A DNA stretch of 64,000 bases from an uncultured bacterium (GTDB taxonomy: Bacteria > Desulfobacterota > BSN033 > UBA1163), in contig CALLAL010000003.1 in assembly GCA_938002255.1 (NCBI GenBank), positions 1 to 64,000 on the forward strand, in the 5' to 3' direction. The stretch's first letter is position 1; the number at the start of each line of letters is the position of its first letter. The notes below the pieces were generated by a model. The model had not been told where the DNA came from, ran no database searches, and saw only the letters and a list, made by a program, of their open reading frames with translations. The position numbers and the translations under genes are program-made. Of the stretch, positions 8,187-18,006 are shown in pieces.

Positions 8187-9197
8187 TTAATTTGAATCGG
8201 AGATTTTTAATACCCCCGACCCTTGAATCTTTCCCTGTTTCAGAAGAAGGAGGGCGTGGTTTGCCTCTGGCAAATCAAATTCTTGAACTTCTGGAATAAT
8301 GGGAATTTGAGCAGCCAGTAAAAGAAAATCTTCGGCATCTTTCCGGGTCAGATTTGCAACGCTTTTAATCTCTTTTTCGTCCCAGAGATGTTGTGAATAA
8401 TCAAGAGGAGGAATCGGGTTTCTTTTCCGAATCACTGCAAGGATCAATTTTCCTCCTTTCTCTAAAACGTTTAGGGCCTTCGGAACGGTCTCTCCTACGG
8501 GAGTGAAATCAATGGCACAGTGGAGTTTCCTGGGAGGTGGGTCTTCCGGCCTCCCTGCCCAGGCTGCTCCCAGCTTTATTGCGAGGGCCCGATGGGCTTC
8601 ACTTCTTGTAAAGACAAACACCTCACATCCCCGATAAATTGCCATCTGGATAACAAGGTGAGCAGAGGCACCGAATCCATACAGCCCAAGGGTTTGCCCC
8701 CTTTTAATACCCGAGAGCATCAAATCCCGGTACCCGATGGCTCCTGCACAGAGAAGAGGTGCAGCTTGAGAATCAGAAAACCTATCGGGAATTAAATAGG
8801 CAAAGCGCTCTCCAACCACGGTGTAGGGAGCATAACCTCCAGGGGCGTCACATCCTGTCCCCTTAAAAGCCGGGCAAAGATTTTCATGGCCTTCTTTACA
8901 GAAATCGCATGTCCCACAGGCTGAATGAATCCAGGCAATTCCAACCCGATCTCCCAGTTTGAACCGTTTTGCTCCTTGTCCCAAACCTACGATCCTCCCA
9001 ACCACCTGATGGCCCAAGACAATCGGAAGATTTGGCAGTAGCCTTCCTTCAATTTCGTCCAGTTCGGTGTGACAGATACCACAGACCGAGACTTTTACCA
9101 AAATTTCTCCGGGCCCTGGAGTTGGATCCGGCAGATCCTTGAGTTCCAAAGGTTGTTCTTCAATGGTTGAGATCTCTTTAAGGACCATTCCTTTCAT
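8187..9197 (-). CDS. Zinc-dependent alcohol dehydrogenase family protein
   Basis: Start chosen at ATG 9195-9197 behind AAAGGAG; the frame stays open upstream but the added residues do not look like the family. About 336 residues of the medium-chain dehydrogenase/reductase type: catalytic zinc site CGICHTE and GHQVVG near the N terminus, structural zinc loop with cysteines in CGTCDFCKEGHENLC, and a Rossmann region with YGFGASAHL. It would oxidise an alcohol or reduce an aldehyde with NAD(P). It lies back to back with a broken AOR gene, so both may have belonged to aldehyde metabolism. Confidence 0.9.
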   Translation of the reverse strand: MKGMVLKEISTIEEQPLELKDLPDPTPGPGEILVKVSVCGICHTELDEIEGRLLPNLPIVLGHQVVGRIVGLGQGAKRFKLGDRVGIAWIHSACGTCDFCKEGHENLCPAFKGTGCDAPGGYAPYTVVGERFAYLIPDRFSDSQAAPLLCAGAIGYRDLMLSGIKRGQTLGLYGFGASAHLVIQMAIYRGCEVFVFTRSEAHRALAIKLGAAWAGRPEDPPPRKLHCAIDFTPVGETVPKALNVLEKGGKLILAVIRKRNPIPPLDYSQHLWDEKEIKSVANLTRKDAEDFLLLAAQIPIIPEVQEFDLPEANHALLLLKQGKIQGSGVLKISDSN

Positions 9198-9301
9198 ATC
9201 CCGGTGTCTCCTTTCAGTGTAAAAATCATATAACAAAATACTTGAACTTACAAAATATAAAATGGGTCCATTGATAGACGATTCGAATTGACAAATAGAA
9301 T

Positions 9302-9601
9302 AGTTTTGGGGTTCCCCTTCATGCCGATCCCCTTTCCCCTGGAAATCCACTTATGATCACAAACGGACCTCTCACAGGCCAACACTGCCAGGGACGTCCA
9401 GATTTGTGGCTTGCGGAAAAATTCCGTTAACAAAGATATGGGGAGAATCGGCCTGTGGCGGAAATTTTGGAGCCGAGCTGAAGAAAGCGGGTTGGGATGG
9501 AATCCTCTTGAAAGGGATTTCTGAAAAACCCTGCTACCTGTGGATTGAAAATTCTCGATGCGAATTGAGGGACACTACTGATCTCTGGGGCAGAGATATC
9601 G
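9302..9601 (+). pseudogene. Decayed fragment of a second AOR gene
   Basis: Translation of 9323-9376 gives a clear AOR N-terminal segment (ADPLSPGNPLMITNGPLTG). A one-base frameshift near 9377-9379 then moves the match to another frame, which continues with TSRFVACGKIPLT and later LKKAGWDGILLKG and DLWGRDI up to about 9601, with a stop at 9646-9648. These segments line up with residues of about 53-142 of the intact AOR at 800-2542. The first 50 residues, the FeS ligands and all catalytic parts are missing, and an in-frame stop (9296-9298) lies just upstream. It is therefore a remnant, not a gene. Confidence 0.85.
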
Positions 9602-10042
9602 ATGAGGGAGGAGACGAAAAAGATTCCTGTCATCCACGACGCAGGTGACCTCGGCCTCGCCACTATGCTAATGGATCTGATCAGGCAGACCCTTGAGCAA
9701 GACCCAAGGAAAAGAGAGGTAGTGAAGACCTTAGATGAAAGAATCCTTCTTGAGGTCCTCGACATTCAAACCAGGGTGGTATTGGAATTCAGAAGAGGAA
9801 CCATCGTGATCACTCTCAACTTCATCCCGTCTCCTGATCTTCACATCGTGACCAATTCAGCCATCCTACTCGACCTCTGCCAGATCAAATTTAGATTTGG
9901 CCTGCCGATCCTTTTGGATGCTTTTGGTTGGAAGATGATGAAAAAACTTCTCAACGGAAAACTTGTTATGAAAGGCCTGTGGGGTCGATGGGGCACCGTG
10001 ATCAAAGTGATGAAATTATTCTCGGTCGTCCACGAATACTAA
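9602..10042 (+). CDS. SCP2-like (sterol carrier) domain protein
   Basis: About 146 residues from ATG 9602, or 125 from ATG 9665. The central and C-terminal part (VLEFRRGTIVITL, SAILLDLC, LLNGKLVMKGLWGRWG) resembles the SCP2/sterol-binding fold, which usually carries a short lipid or acyl ligand. The N terminus overlaps the dead AOR remnant, so its start may have been remade by the deletion that destroyed AOR. A GGGAGGAG stretch at 9605-9612 could be its ribosome site, but no ATG follows it at the right distance. Role unknown; family call moderate. Confidence 0.6.
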   Translation: MREETKKIPVIHDAGDLGLATMLMDLIRQTLEQDPRKREVVKTLDERILLEVLDIQTRVVLEFRRGTIVITLNFIPSPDLHIVTNSAILLDLCQIKFRFGLPILLDAFGWKMMKKLLNGKLVMKGLWGRWGTVIKVMKLFSVVHEY

Positions 10043-10072
10043 AAGGGGCAGAGCACAAGCAAACCCTTGTCT

Positions 10073-11722
10073 TTATAAAGAACAACGGCTTCCCATGATT
10101 GGTGTAAACTTTCCTTTTTCCAGAAAAGAATCGAACACCTTTTTTGAAGTCCCCTCAATAAAATAGGAGACATGTTGGTCACCAATTCTTCTTAGCCCAT
10201 AGAATGTCCTCTCTCCAAGTATTTTCTGAAGGAGATCCCCCCATAGAGTTTTTTCCGGTCGTCCCTTCAGGGTCTCGCACAATTGATTGAAAGAAAGGCC
10301 TTCCTCAATCTCTCCCTGGTCCATCTTACCTTTGATAAAATTGATAACTCTCACGAGACGCAGGAGGGTGATGAGATCCAGACGTTTAAATGCCCCGGTT
10401 TCGATTGGCAGTGCACTAGACCGCCATTGGGTCGAATGAGGGGGCAACATTCCACCCTTCTGGCACATCACAAAAAGAGAAGTCCCTGGAGTTGGGTAAT
10501 AGATGCTCGGTCCGATGAGAACCCTCTTTCCCATCAAATAGATTAGGGTATCCGTCATTTCCTCAACGGTCTGGCTAGGTATCCCCAGGATAGCATACGC
10601 CACCACATTGAGTCCGACCTCTTCTGTTGCTTTCAGGACATGATCAAAATCGGTGATCGGTTGAGGTCTTTTTATCCTCTTCTTCATCGAAGGGTCTGAG
10701 CTCACGAAAGAGAGATTGAGTGTATGAAAGCCAGCCTTTTTCATCAATTGAATGAGTTCCCCATCCAGAGAAGCAAAAGAGAGACCATTCATCGCAAAGA
10801 GTTCAAGCCTGCCCTGCCCGAATGCCTCAATGATCAAAGCCATCAATCTCTTTGCCCGTTTCAGGTCAAAGGTGAAGTTATCATCCTCAATATCAAAGAC
10901 CTCGATCCCAAATGTTTGATGGCAGTCCATCATCTCTTGAAGGATATGTTCAGGGCTTCGCGCCCTGAAAGAAGATCCCATGACAAGAGGGGCTGAACAA
11001 TAGGCACATCGATGGGGGCAGCCCCGGCTCGTGATGATCATGGTGGATTTCTTTCGATTGATCCGATATCGACCCAGGTCGAGGAGGTCTCTGGCGGGAG
11101 GTGGGAGGGAGTCGAGGTCAGGAATAAATCCACGGAGAGGGTTGATGTGAATTTCTCCGTTTCGTTTGAATCCGATTCCATCAATCACACCCACCTCATC
11201 CCGTTTGCCCCTCCTGAGACAATCTACAAAAAAGGATAGGCGATACTCCCCTTCTCCCGAAATGATATAATCCACAAAGGGATTCTTTAAAACCCCATCT
11301 GGATCACAACTCACATGGGAACCTCCCATCACCACCACTTTGTTGGAATCCCATTCTTTGATGAGTTGGGCGACCTTAAGGGCCTCTCCATGATAAGGGG
11401 TGAAGGAAGATGAGATTCCAAAGACGTCGGCATTGGATTCCAATATTTTCCTTTGGATTTCCTCCCAATCCAATCCAAAATGATAAAAACCTGTATAAAG
11501 CTTGAAAGGACTCCGATCATCAAAAGGGTAGAAATCTTTAAGGTACGAAAGTGCAGAAGGAGTCGATATGGATTTTTTCCGATCCGTCTGGCAATCGAGG
11601 ATTTCAACTTCATCACCACGGGATTGAAGGGACGAAGCAAGATAAGCCAGACCGATTGGCTGGGTCCGAATGGATGTCCGATAGAAATCCTCTATAGGAG
11701 GTTGAATGAGAAGGATTTTCAT
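10073..11722 (-). CDS. B12-binding domain/radical SAM protein
   Basis: 549 residues. The N-terminal half is a cobalamin-binding-type Rossmann domain (MKILLIQPP, then VVVMGGSHVSCDPDG and YIISGEGEYR). It is followed by a radical SAM barrel with C-x3-C-x2-C in RGCPHRCAYCSAP near residue 235, which binds the 4Fe-4S cluster and SAM. The classical base-off histidine motif DxHxxG is not seen. Such enzymes do methylations or ring rearrangements on lipids, peptides or natural products; the substrate cannot be told here. The neighbours are the SCP2-like gene (convergent) and rsmE, which give little help. Confidence 0.9.
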   Translation of the reverse strand: MKILLIQPPIEDFYRTSIRTQPIGLAYLASSLQSRGDEVEILDCQTDRKKSISTPSALSYLKDFYPFDDRSPFKLYTGFYHFGLDWEEIQRKILESNADVFGISSSFTPYHGEALKVAQLIKEWDSNKVVVMGGSHVSCDPDGVLKNPFVDYIISGEGEYRLSFFVDCLRRGKRDEVGVIDGIGFKRNGEIHINPLRGFIPDLDSLPPPARDLLDLGRYRINRKKSTMIITSRGCPHRCAYCSAPLVMGSSFRARSPEHILQEMMDCHQTFGIEVFDIEDDNFTFDLKRAKRLMALIIEAFGQGRLELFAMNGLSFASLDGELIQLMKKAGFHTLNLSFVSSDPSMKKRIKRPQPITDFDHVLKATEEVGLNVVAYAILGIPSQTVEEMTDTLIYLMGKRVLIGPSIYYPTPGTSLFVMCQKGGMLPPHSTQWRSSALPIETGAFKRLDLITLLRLVRVINFIKGKMDQGEIEEGLSFNQLCETLKGRPEKTLWGDLLQKILGERTFYGLRRIGDQHVSYFIEGTSKKVFDSFLEKGKFTPIMGSRCSL

Positions 11723-11782
11723 GGTGGACCATCCCTGTTTGGATGAAAAGTGACCCCGTTTGACTGGTCTCCCTAAAGTGAT

Positions 11783-12532
11783 TTATCCCAGATCTCCCAG
11801 TTCATATTGTAGAATACCGACCAGAGAGATGGCGGCCGTTTCGGTTCGCAAGAGACGCTGACCTAATTTCACAGCGATGAATCCATTTCTCTTCGCCTCT
11901 TCGACCTCCCCTTTCGTAAATCCTCCTTCGGGTCCGACCATCAGGTAGATTTTGCCAAAGGGGGAAAATAATGGGGAGAACCTTTTTAAGACTTCTTTTA
12001 GATTCTCTCCTCCTTTTTCATAGAGGAGGATCTTGAGCCCATCTTCTTGGCAATACGCTAGTGCCTCTGCGAAAGATCGATATCTCTCGATCTTGGGCAC
12101 CTTTGCCCGTCTCGATTGATGAACGGCTTTTACCGCAATTGCTTGCCATCGATGTGATTTTTTCTGTTTTGAATCTCTCTCTTCTAAAGAGATGGATTTC
12201 TCTGATTTAAAAGGAAGGATCGCAGATACCCCTAATTCGGTCGCTTTCTGGATGATCCACTCCATCCGTTCTTTCGCCGGGAGGGCCTGAAGCAGAAAGA
12301 TCTCCAGAGGGGACTCCGTCGAAGTAGGAAATGTCTCAAAGAGGTGGACTGTGGCTTCGCGATCAGAAAGTCGAAGTACCTTCCCCCGGAACTCTCTCTT
12401 TTGAGAGTCGGTCAGCGTAAGGATGCTCCCAAGACGGGGTCCCTGAACTCGAAGGGCCTCCAGAGGAGGCCCTTCGAGAATCACTTCGTCGCCGATTTCA
12501 CATGATTGATCTAGTAAAATTCTATCCTTCAC
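11783..12532 (-). CDS. rsmE: 16S rRNA (uracil1498-N3)-methyltransferase, first copy
   Basis: Start taken at GTG 12530-12532, giving 249 residues, normal for RsmE. The open frame extends 45 residues further, but that stretch is a Lys/Arg-rich shadow of the upstream Lon-like gene. An N-terminal PUA-like domain is followed by the SPOUT knot: KATELGV, LMVGPEGGFTKGEVE and LRTETAAISLVGILQYELGD. It overlaps the Lon-like stop by 11 bases, so it is in that operon. A second RsmE lies at 49698-50435. The N terminus of this copy departs from the usual MRRFFV-type start, so its target may differ. Confidence 0.85.
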   Translation of the reverse strand: MKDRILLDQSCEIGDEVILEGPPLEALRVQGPRLGSILTLTDSQKREFRGKVLRLSDREATVHLFETFPTSTESPLEIFLLQALPAKERMEWIIQKATELGVSAILPFKSEKSISLEERDSKQKKSHRWQAIAVKAVHQSRRAKVPKIERYRSFAEALAYCQEDGLKILLYEKGGENLKEVLKRFSPLFSPFGKIYLMVGPEGGFTKGEVEEAKRNGFIAVKLGQRLLRTETAAISLVGILQYELGDLG

Positions 12533-15005
12533 AGGAAGGTTTACCTTTCTTCTTCTTTTTTTCTCCGGCTTCCTCGCCACCGCTTTCATACTCTTTGATC
12601 TTTTTCCCCAACTCATGTAGTTTGCGGTCCACCAGGGCATTGACCGTACCCTCCTTAAATTTTCCATCCGCCATCCGTTCTCCTGCCTCCACGCCTGTTA
12701 AAATCTCAATCCCTTCATCAATTGTCTTCACGGGATAGATATGGAACTTCCCTTCCCTCACCGCTTCCACCACATCTTTTCTAAGCATGAGATCATCAAC
12801 ATTCAGGTGAGGGATCATGACTCCCTGTTTCCCTGTTAAGCCTTTCGCTTTGCACACATCGAAGAACCCTTCGATCTTTTCATTTACTCCACCGATGGGC
12901 TGGATCTCACCCTTCTGGTTGACAGAGCCCGTGACAGCAATGTCCTGCCGGAGAGGCAACCCTGAAAGACTGGAAAGAAGGCCATAGAGTTCGGTAGAAG
13001 AAGCACTATCTCCTTCCACACCGCTATAGGACTGCTCAAAACAGATGCTGGCGCTCATGGTAATGGGTTTGTCCTGGGCAAACCGATCCCGGAGGTATCC
13101 TGCCAGGATATAGACTCCTTTATTATGGATTGGACCACTCATCTCCGCTTCTCTTTCGATATTGATAATCCCTGCCTTGCCCAGAGAGGTTTTAACCGTA
13201 ATTCGTGAGGGTTTTCCAAAGGCATAATCTCCCAGATCATAGACGGAGAGACCATTAACCTGGCCCACAACCTTTCCATCTGAGTCGATCATGATGGTCC
13301 CCTCTTCGATCAACTCCTGTAGCTTTTCTTCAATGAGATTGACTCGGCGGATCTTCTTCTCTACGGCAAGATCCACATGTTTCCCTTTGACGACATCACT
13401 CCCGTCTTTGAGAGCCCAATAGTTGGCTTCCCTCAGAATATCAGCAATCAAGTGAAAACGAGCAGAGAGTTTCTTCTGCCTGCCTGCGATCTCCACTCCG
13501 TACTCCACCACAGCGGCTATTCCTGTCCGATCAAATGGCAACAATTTCTCCTCATCGCAGATCTTTCGGATGAAGCTTGCATATTGGTGTACCCTCCTAT
13601 CATCTTTGTCCATAACCGAATCGAAGTCCGCTTTAACCTTGAAGATCTTTTTAAAGTCATCATCCAGGTTAAACAAAAGGTGATAAAGATAATTATCTCC
13701 GATCATGATAACCTTTGTGTTACACTCGATGGGTTCCGGTTTGAGGGCCGTGGTGGCGAAGAAATAGAAGGGATCATAGGTCTGAACTTCCATGACCTGA
13801 TTTTTTAAGGTTCGCTTCAGGGCAGGCCAGACCCCGGGTTCGACCAGGGCATCCAGTGCATTGAAGATGAGATAGCCTCCGTTGGCTCTTAAAAAGGATC
13901 CTGCCTTGATGTGGGTAAAATCCGTTCTCCAGACCCCAGAACGTTCGACCACCCTTTCGATGGTGCCGAAGAGGTTCCGATAATTCGGGGTCATTTCAAC
14001 AATGATGGGGGATCCTTTAGTCTCAGAATTATCCACCACCACATTCACCTGGTATTCGGTGAAGGTATCTACCGTAGGTGGGAGAACCAATCCAGGAAGG
14101 ACAGGAGTTGGAGACTCCTCTCTTTCTCGAAATCGGGGCAGATTGTTGAGGATGTCCTCCTGGACTTCATCAAGATATAAATGAATCTTTTCGTCATTAA
14201 ATCTCTCTTTAATATCGGCAATGGAGTCTTTGACCACAGGAGAAATGACTTCCATATCCAGAGCCGATAGTTCGTCTTTAATCTCCTTTTCCGACTTTCG
14301 GGTCTCTTTGAAAATCTCTTCGAGGTTATTGATCAATTCAATCTGCTTCTCCTTAATGCGTTGAAGCTCCTCTTTAGAAAATTTGTCTTCTTCTGCCATA
14401 GTTTCCAACTGCTCAATATTGACTGGATTTCCCTCAACTACAGGGAAAATGCCAGGACGAGAGTAAGGCCCCATCTGGATCTGAACAAGTGCAAACCCTT
14501 CTTTATTCACTTTCTTTTCAAACTCCCGAAACATCTCCGCCTGCCTGTTTCGAAATCCTTCAATGAGTTCCTTCTTCTTGTTGAGATAGGTCTCGTTTTC
14601 AAAGATGAGGGGAATCTTTTTCTTCAGGGACTCAATCAGGGTTTCCATCTCCTTCTTGAAACGAATCCCCTGTCCTGCAGGAAGGCTGAGCATATGGGGC
14701 ATATCCGGATTTTTGAAATTGTTGACATAGCAGATATCATTGGGAATTTTGCCGGCGATATCCAGCCCTTTGAGAACGGATTTGATGGTAGTAAATCGAC
14801 CCGTGCCAGCCAGACCGGTGACGAAGATGTTATAACCAATGCTGTGGATCCCGAGCCCCACGCGGATGGCCTCCAGCGCCCTGTCCTGACCGATGATCTC
14901 CTCACACGGCTGGACCGATTCAGTAGTTTCAAAGGGAAGGGAATCTGGATCGCACCGCCAACGTAGTTTTTCTACTGGCACCTCTCGATAGGTCCTCTCT
15001 TCCAT
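12522..15005 (-). CDS. Lon-family protease with altered AAA Walker A (LonH/LonC type)
   Basis: About 827 residues. The ATG at 15003-15005 is preferred, 9 bases after GGAGG; a GTG six bases upstream is too close to that site. An AAA-like N-terminal domain has GLAGTGRFT near residues 64-72, where arginine replaces the Walker A lysine, as in the E. coli YcbZ/AAA_32 branch of Lon proteases. A long helical insert (about 115-300) follows, then the remaining AAA part and the Lon protease domain with the Ser-Lys dyad: S667 in EGDSASS and K710 in GGVNEKIEG. Cytoplasmic. ATP hydrolysis is doubtful, while proteolysis looks intact. It sits between dnaJ-like and rsmE genes on one strand. Confidence 0.92.
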   Translation of the reverse strand: MEERTYREVPVEKLRWRCDPDSLPFETTESVQPCEEIIGQDRALEAIRVGLGIHSIGYNIFVTGLAGTGRFTTIKSVLKGLDIAGKIPNDICYVNNFKNPDMPHMLSLPAGQGIRFKKEMETLIESLKKKIPLIFENETYLNKKKELIEGFRNRQAEMFREFEKKVNKEGFALVQIQMGPYSRPGIFPVVEGNPVNIEQLETMAEEDKFSKEELQRIKEKQIELINNLEEIFKETRKSEKEIKDELSALDMEVISPVVKDSIADIKERFNDEKIHLYLDEVQEDILNNLPRFREREESPTPVLPGLVLPPTVDTFTEYQVNVVVDNSETKGSPIIVEMTPNYRNLFGTIERVVERSGVWRTDFTHIKAGSFLRANGGYLIFNALDALVEPGVWPALKRTLKNQVMEVQTYDPFYFFATTALKPEPIECNTKVIMIGDNYLYHLLFNLDDDFKKIFKVKADFDSVMDKDDRRVHQYASFIRKICDEEKLLPFDRTGIAAVVEYGVEIAGRQKKLSARFHLIADILREANYWALKDGSDVVKGKHVDLAVEKKIRRVNLIEEKLQELIEEGTIMIDSDGKVVGQVNGLSVYDLGDYAFGKPSRITVKTSLGKAGIINIEREAEMSGPIHNKGVYILAGYLRDRFAQDKPITMSASICFEQSYSGVEGDSASSTELYGLLSSLSGLPLRQDIAVTGSVNQKGEIQPIGGVNEKIEGFFDVCKAKGLTGKQGVMIPHLNVDDLMLRKDVVEAVREGKFHIYPVKTIDEGIEILTGVEAGERMADGKFKEGTVNALVDRKLHELGKKIKEYESGGEEAGEKKKKKGKPSCEG

Positions 15006-15088
15006 CTTCACATTCCTCCTGGTTGGGTGAACAGATGTTATGGGGGTTTTTTATAACAGAACGCTGGAAAAGTCAATGTGGGTAAAGT

Positions 15089-16012
15089 TTAAATACTCTC
15101 TTTGGCAAGTTCTTGGATGAGATGTTTTGCTCTTTCTGATATTCTTTTGGGAATTCGGACGATCACTTTGACATACTCATCCCCCCGGCTATCGCCCTGG
15201 AAATGAGGGAGTCCAAGCCCTTTTAATCGCAATTTTGTATGGCTTTGGGTTCCTGGAGGAACCTTGATTTTCTTGGTTCCTTCGAGGGTGGGCACCTCGA
15301 TCGAAGTGCCAAGGACAGCTTCTGAAAAACTAATCTCCTTTTCAACGATCAGGTCATCCCCTTCCCGACTGAAGATGGGATGTTCCCGGATCGAAATGTG
15401 AAGGTAAAGATCTCCCGGAGGGCCCCCCCTTTTTCCCTCCATCCCTTTGCCGGCAAGTCTCAGCTTTTTCCCCTCCTGGATTCCTTTCGGGATTTTTACA
15501 GAAACTTCCTCCACCTTCCCATTTTTCCGATAAGAGATCCTCTTCTCCCCTCCTTGAGCCACTTCTTCGAGAGAGAGCGAAAGTTCGTAGACGATATCCT
15601 CGCCCTTTTGGGGCATTCGACCCAGATCTTGATAACCATAGGAGCCTCCAAAAAGATCTCCGAAATCAAAACTGCCCCGTCCTCCACCGAATTTAAATTC
15701 CCTTCGACCTCTCCCACCAAAAAGACCTGAGAGAATCTCATCAAAATCAAACCCCCGAAAAATGTCTTCTTGGGTAAAGCGCTGACGGAAGCCATCCGCC
15801 CCGAAGGTGTCATACTGTTTTCTTTTTTCCGAATCGCTTAATACAGCGTAGGCTTCGTTGATCTCCTTGAAGCGTTCCTCAGCCTCCTTCTTATTAGGAT
15901 TCCGGTCAGGATGGTACTTCATCGCTAATTTTCGGTAGGCCCGTTTGATCTCCTCATCACTGGCGTTTTTAGGAACACCTAAAATTTCATAATAATCTTT
16001 GTTTGACATCAT
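15089..16012 (-). CDS. DnaJ-like co-chaperone without zinc finger (CbpA type)
   Basis: 307 residues. The J domain (about 5-70) has the HPD motif at 34-36, which stimulates DnaK. A Gly/Phe-rich linker with GLFGGRGR and LFGGSYG follows, then two CTD beta domains. The four-repeat CxxCxGxG zinc finger of true DnaJ is absent, so it is a type II/CbpA-like co-chaperone. The start overlaps the stop of the ClpX-like gene, indicating translational coupling and a shared job in handling misfolded proteins. No DnaK or GrpE is in the window. Confidence 0.92.
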   Translation of the reverse strand: MMSNKDYYEILGVPKNASDEEIKRAYRKLAMKYHPDRNPNKKEAEERFKEINEAYAVLSDSEKRKQYDTFGADGFRQRFTQEDIFRGFDFDEILSGLFGGRGRREFKFGGGRGSFDFGDLFGGSYGYQDLGRMPQKGEDIVYELSLSLEEVAQGGEKRISYRKNGKVEEVSVKIPKGIQEGKKLRLAGKGMEGKRGGPPGDLYLHISIREHPIFSREGDDLIVEKEISFSEAVLGTSIEVPTLEGTKKIKVPPGTQSHTKLRLKGLGLPHFQGDSRGDEYVKVIVRIPKRISERAKHLIQELAKESI

Positions 16013-17802
16013 CGCTTCCCCTCTGATTCGAAATCAAATCGTCGACTATAGGCCTCTTGAATCACCCGATTCAGATAACCCTCTGGATCATCAATGGCTT
16101 CTCGGGTAATCACAAACTCTTTATGGCCGATTCGATCTCGGATTAACTTCATTCCATGTTCATAATCTTTCAACAGCCGGGAGCAAATTAATTGCCCCCG
16201 GGTGTTCTCTTCGAGAGCCATCTCAATGATCCGATCAAGGGCTTCTGTCTCAAATTGAAGCTGAATCCCATTTCTTACCTGAAAATTTCTTTCAAACTCT
16301 TCGACCTGTCGCTCGACCTCTACCACCTCTTCAAAGACCGTGTTCACATCAAATCCTTTATCCACCATCCGGCGGGCAATGAGATCGATCCGACTTTCGG
16401 GAAAGGCCGTCCCGTACCGTTTCCGGAATTCACCCTCCCTTCTCAAGATGGACGCTTTGAGTTCATTTCTTTCCCGTTCGAGAAGCCTCTCAAACCGAGC
16501 CACTCTCTCTGGGTGGAGAGGATCCTGAAGCAAGTTCTGGAGTTCTTGTTCAGGATTTCTGACCACCTCCCGGGTCACCACAAATTGACGAATGCCTGTT
16601 GAAGGAAGCCGCTTCTCAAATTTGAGCAACACCTTCTCCACAGCACTCACTAATCCCCGAGCTCCGGTCTTCTCCTCATAGGCCTTTACCGCCAATTCAT
16701 ATAGGGCTTCATCTTCAAACTGGATGTCGATTCCATAGGATTTAAAATCCTTCTTCTTCCCTAAGATGATGGGATTGTTGGGGTTTTTAAGAATGCCATA
16801 AAGATCTTCGACCTCCAATTTCTCAAAGATGGCAGTCACGGGAAGACGACCGATGAACTCTGATTCAAACCCAAAAGCGATGAGATCTTCGGCCTTCACT
16901 TGTTTAAGATATTCTGCCCTTTCATCTTTCGAACGAATCTCTGCCCCGAACCCAATCCCCTCTCGATTCAGTCTCCTCTTGATGATTTCCTCAAGGCCAT
17001 TGAAGGCGCCACTCATAATGAAAAGGATATGTTTGGTATTGATCGTTCGCTTCTCCTTCTTTCCGGTTCTTCGATATTGTTCAATGGCTTCTAACTGAGA
17101 GATAGGGTCATGGGGAACTTTTAAATCTACCTCAGTCTCTTCCATCGGCTTGAGCAAGGCCCGCTGAACCCCTGTTCGTGACACATCAGGTCCGATGGTA
17201 TGATTCGAGGATGCGATCTTATCAATCTCATCGATATAGATGATGCCATATTGAGCCATCTCAATATCGCCATTCGCCTCGTAGACTAGATCGCGGACTA
17301 AATCCTCAACATCCCCTCCGACATAACCGGTCTCGCTGAATTTGGTCGCATCTCCCTTCACGAAAGGAACCCCAATTTTTTTGGCGATCAATTTGATTAA
17401 ATAAGTCTTGCCCACTCCGGTAGGCCCAACCATGAGGATATTGTTTTTGATATGTCCGACACCCTCATAACGAGTCTTTCCCTGTCTCATTTCGGTAAAC
17501 TTAATCCGGTTAAAGTGGGTACAAATCTTAGTGGCCAAGATTTCCTTTGCTTCATCCTGTCGGATGATATAATCGTTGAGAAAAGCCTCTAATTCTTCCG
17601 GCTTCAAATCAAACTGGATCTTCCTCTTCTTCTCACCGCTTTCCTTCTCATCCTTTGACCCCTCTTCCGCCTGGGGTTTTGGAAAAAGCATTGGAACAAC
17701 CAACCGAATACGATCCCCATACTTCTTCCCCAGGTATTCATTCAGTTCTTTTTCAAGTTCCTTTTGATCCGGGATCTTTGAATTTGAATCTTTCATCGTC
17801 AT
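16009..17802 (-). CDS. ClpX-like AAA+ ATPase without zinc domain, with C-terminal extension
   Basis: About 597 residues, against about 424 in E. coli ClpX. Starts at 17802 or 17796 are both possible behind AAGGAG. The Cys4 zinc domain of ClpX is absent, replaced by a charged N terminus. The AAA core keeps Walker A GPTGVGKT (126-133), the pore loop GYVG (159-162), Walker B IIYIDEID (187-194), the arginine-finger segment EFIGRLPV and, notably, the IGF tripeptide (283-285) by which ClpX docks on ClpP. An extra charged helical region of about 170 residues follows the ClpX core. It probably unfolds proteins for ClpP, but with different adaptor and substrate choice. First gene of the ClpX-DnaJ pair. 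Confidence 0.9.
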   Translation of the reverse strand: MTMKDSNSKIPDQKELEKELNEYLGKKYGDRIRLVVPMLFPKPQAEEGSKDEKESGEKKRKIQFDLKPEELEAFLNDYIIRQDEAKEILATKICTHFNRIKFTEMRQGKTRYEGVGHIKNNILMVGPTGVGKTYLIKLIAKKIGVPFVKGDATKFSETGYVGGDVEDLVRDLVYEANGDIEMAQYGIIYIDEIDKIASSNHTIGPDVSRTGVQRALLKPMEETEVDLKVPHDPISQLEAIEQYRRTGKKEKRTINTKHILFIMSGAFNGLEEIIKRRLNREGIGFGAEIRSKDERAEYLKQVKAEDLIAFGFESEFIGRLPVTAIFEKLEVEDLYGILKNPNNPIILGKKKDFKSYGIDIQFEDEALYELAVKAYEEKTGARGLVSAVEKVLLKFEKRLPSTGIRQFVVTREVVRNPEQELQNLLQDPLHPERVARFERLLERERNELKASILRREGEFRKRYGTAFPESRIDLIARRMVDKGFDVNTVFEEVVEVERQVEEFERNFQVRNGIQLQFETEALDRIIEMALEENTRGQLICSRLLKDYEHGMKLIRDRIGHKEFVITREAIDDPEGYLNRVIQEAYSRRFDFESEGKR

Positions 17803-17835
17803 CAAACTCCTTATTTTTTCAGAAGTTACAAATAT

Positions 17836-17863
17836 AATATAACCACTCCCCCCCCATTTTCAA
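17836..17863 (-). promoter_or_regulatory. Putative promoter of the ClpX-like/DnaJ operon
   Basis: On the minus strand: TTGAAA (17858-17863), a 16-base spacer holding an eight-G run, and TATATT (17836-17841), about 35 bases before the start codon. It looks sigma70-like. I see no clean sigma32 (CTTGAAA plus CCCCAT) or CIRCE element, although the TTGAAA and G-run are noted. The rest of 17864-18006 has no gene. Confidence 0.45.
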
Positions 17864-18006
17864 CCCCCTTTTTTGTAGCAAGGGTCCAAAGGGATAAGAG
17901 GCCAAAATCGCATGGATTGTGAGATTCCGATTTTCTTTCTCTTTAATTTTCTAACCCTAAGAGGAATAAGGAGTTTTTAAAAAGGAAATTGGAGATTTAA
18001 AAAAGT

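Noticed and set aside
9406-9648. An 80-codon plus-strand frame that could pass for a small gene
   Set aside because: Its translation is the middle of a broken AOR N-terminal domain, continuing from another frame upstream; it is part of the pseudogene.
12533-12667. N-terminal extension of RsmE copy 1 (45 residues, Lys/Arg-rich)
   Set aside because: It is fully inside the Lon-like coding region in another frame and unlike any RsmE; the GTG at 12532 gives normal length.
14361-14966. 201-codon plus-strand frame opposite the Lon-like gene
   Set aside because: It is the antisense shadow of a gene with clear domains; its translation has no recognisable motif and no ribosome site.
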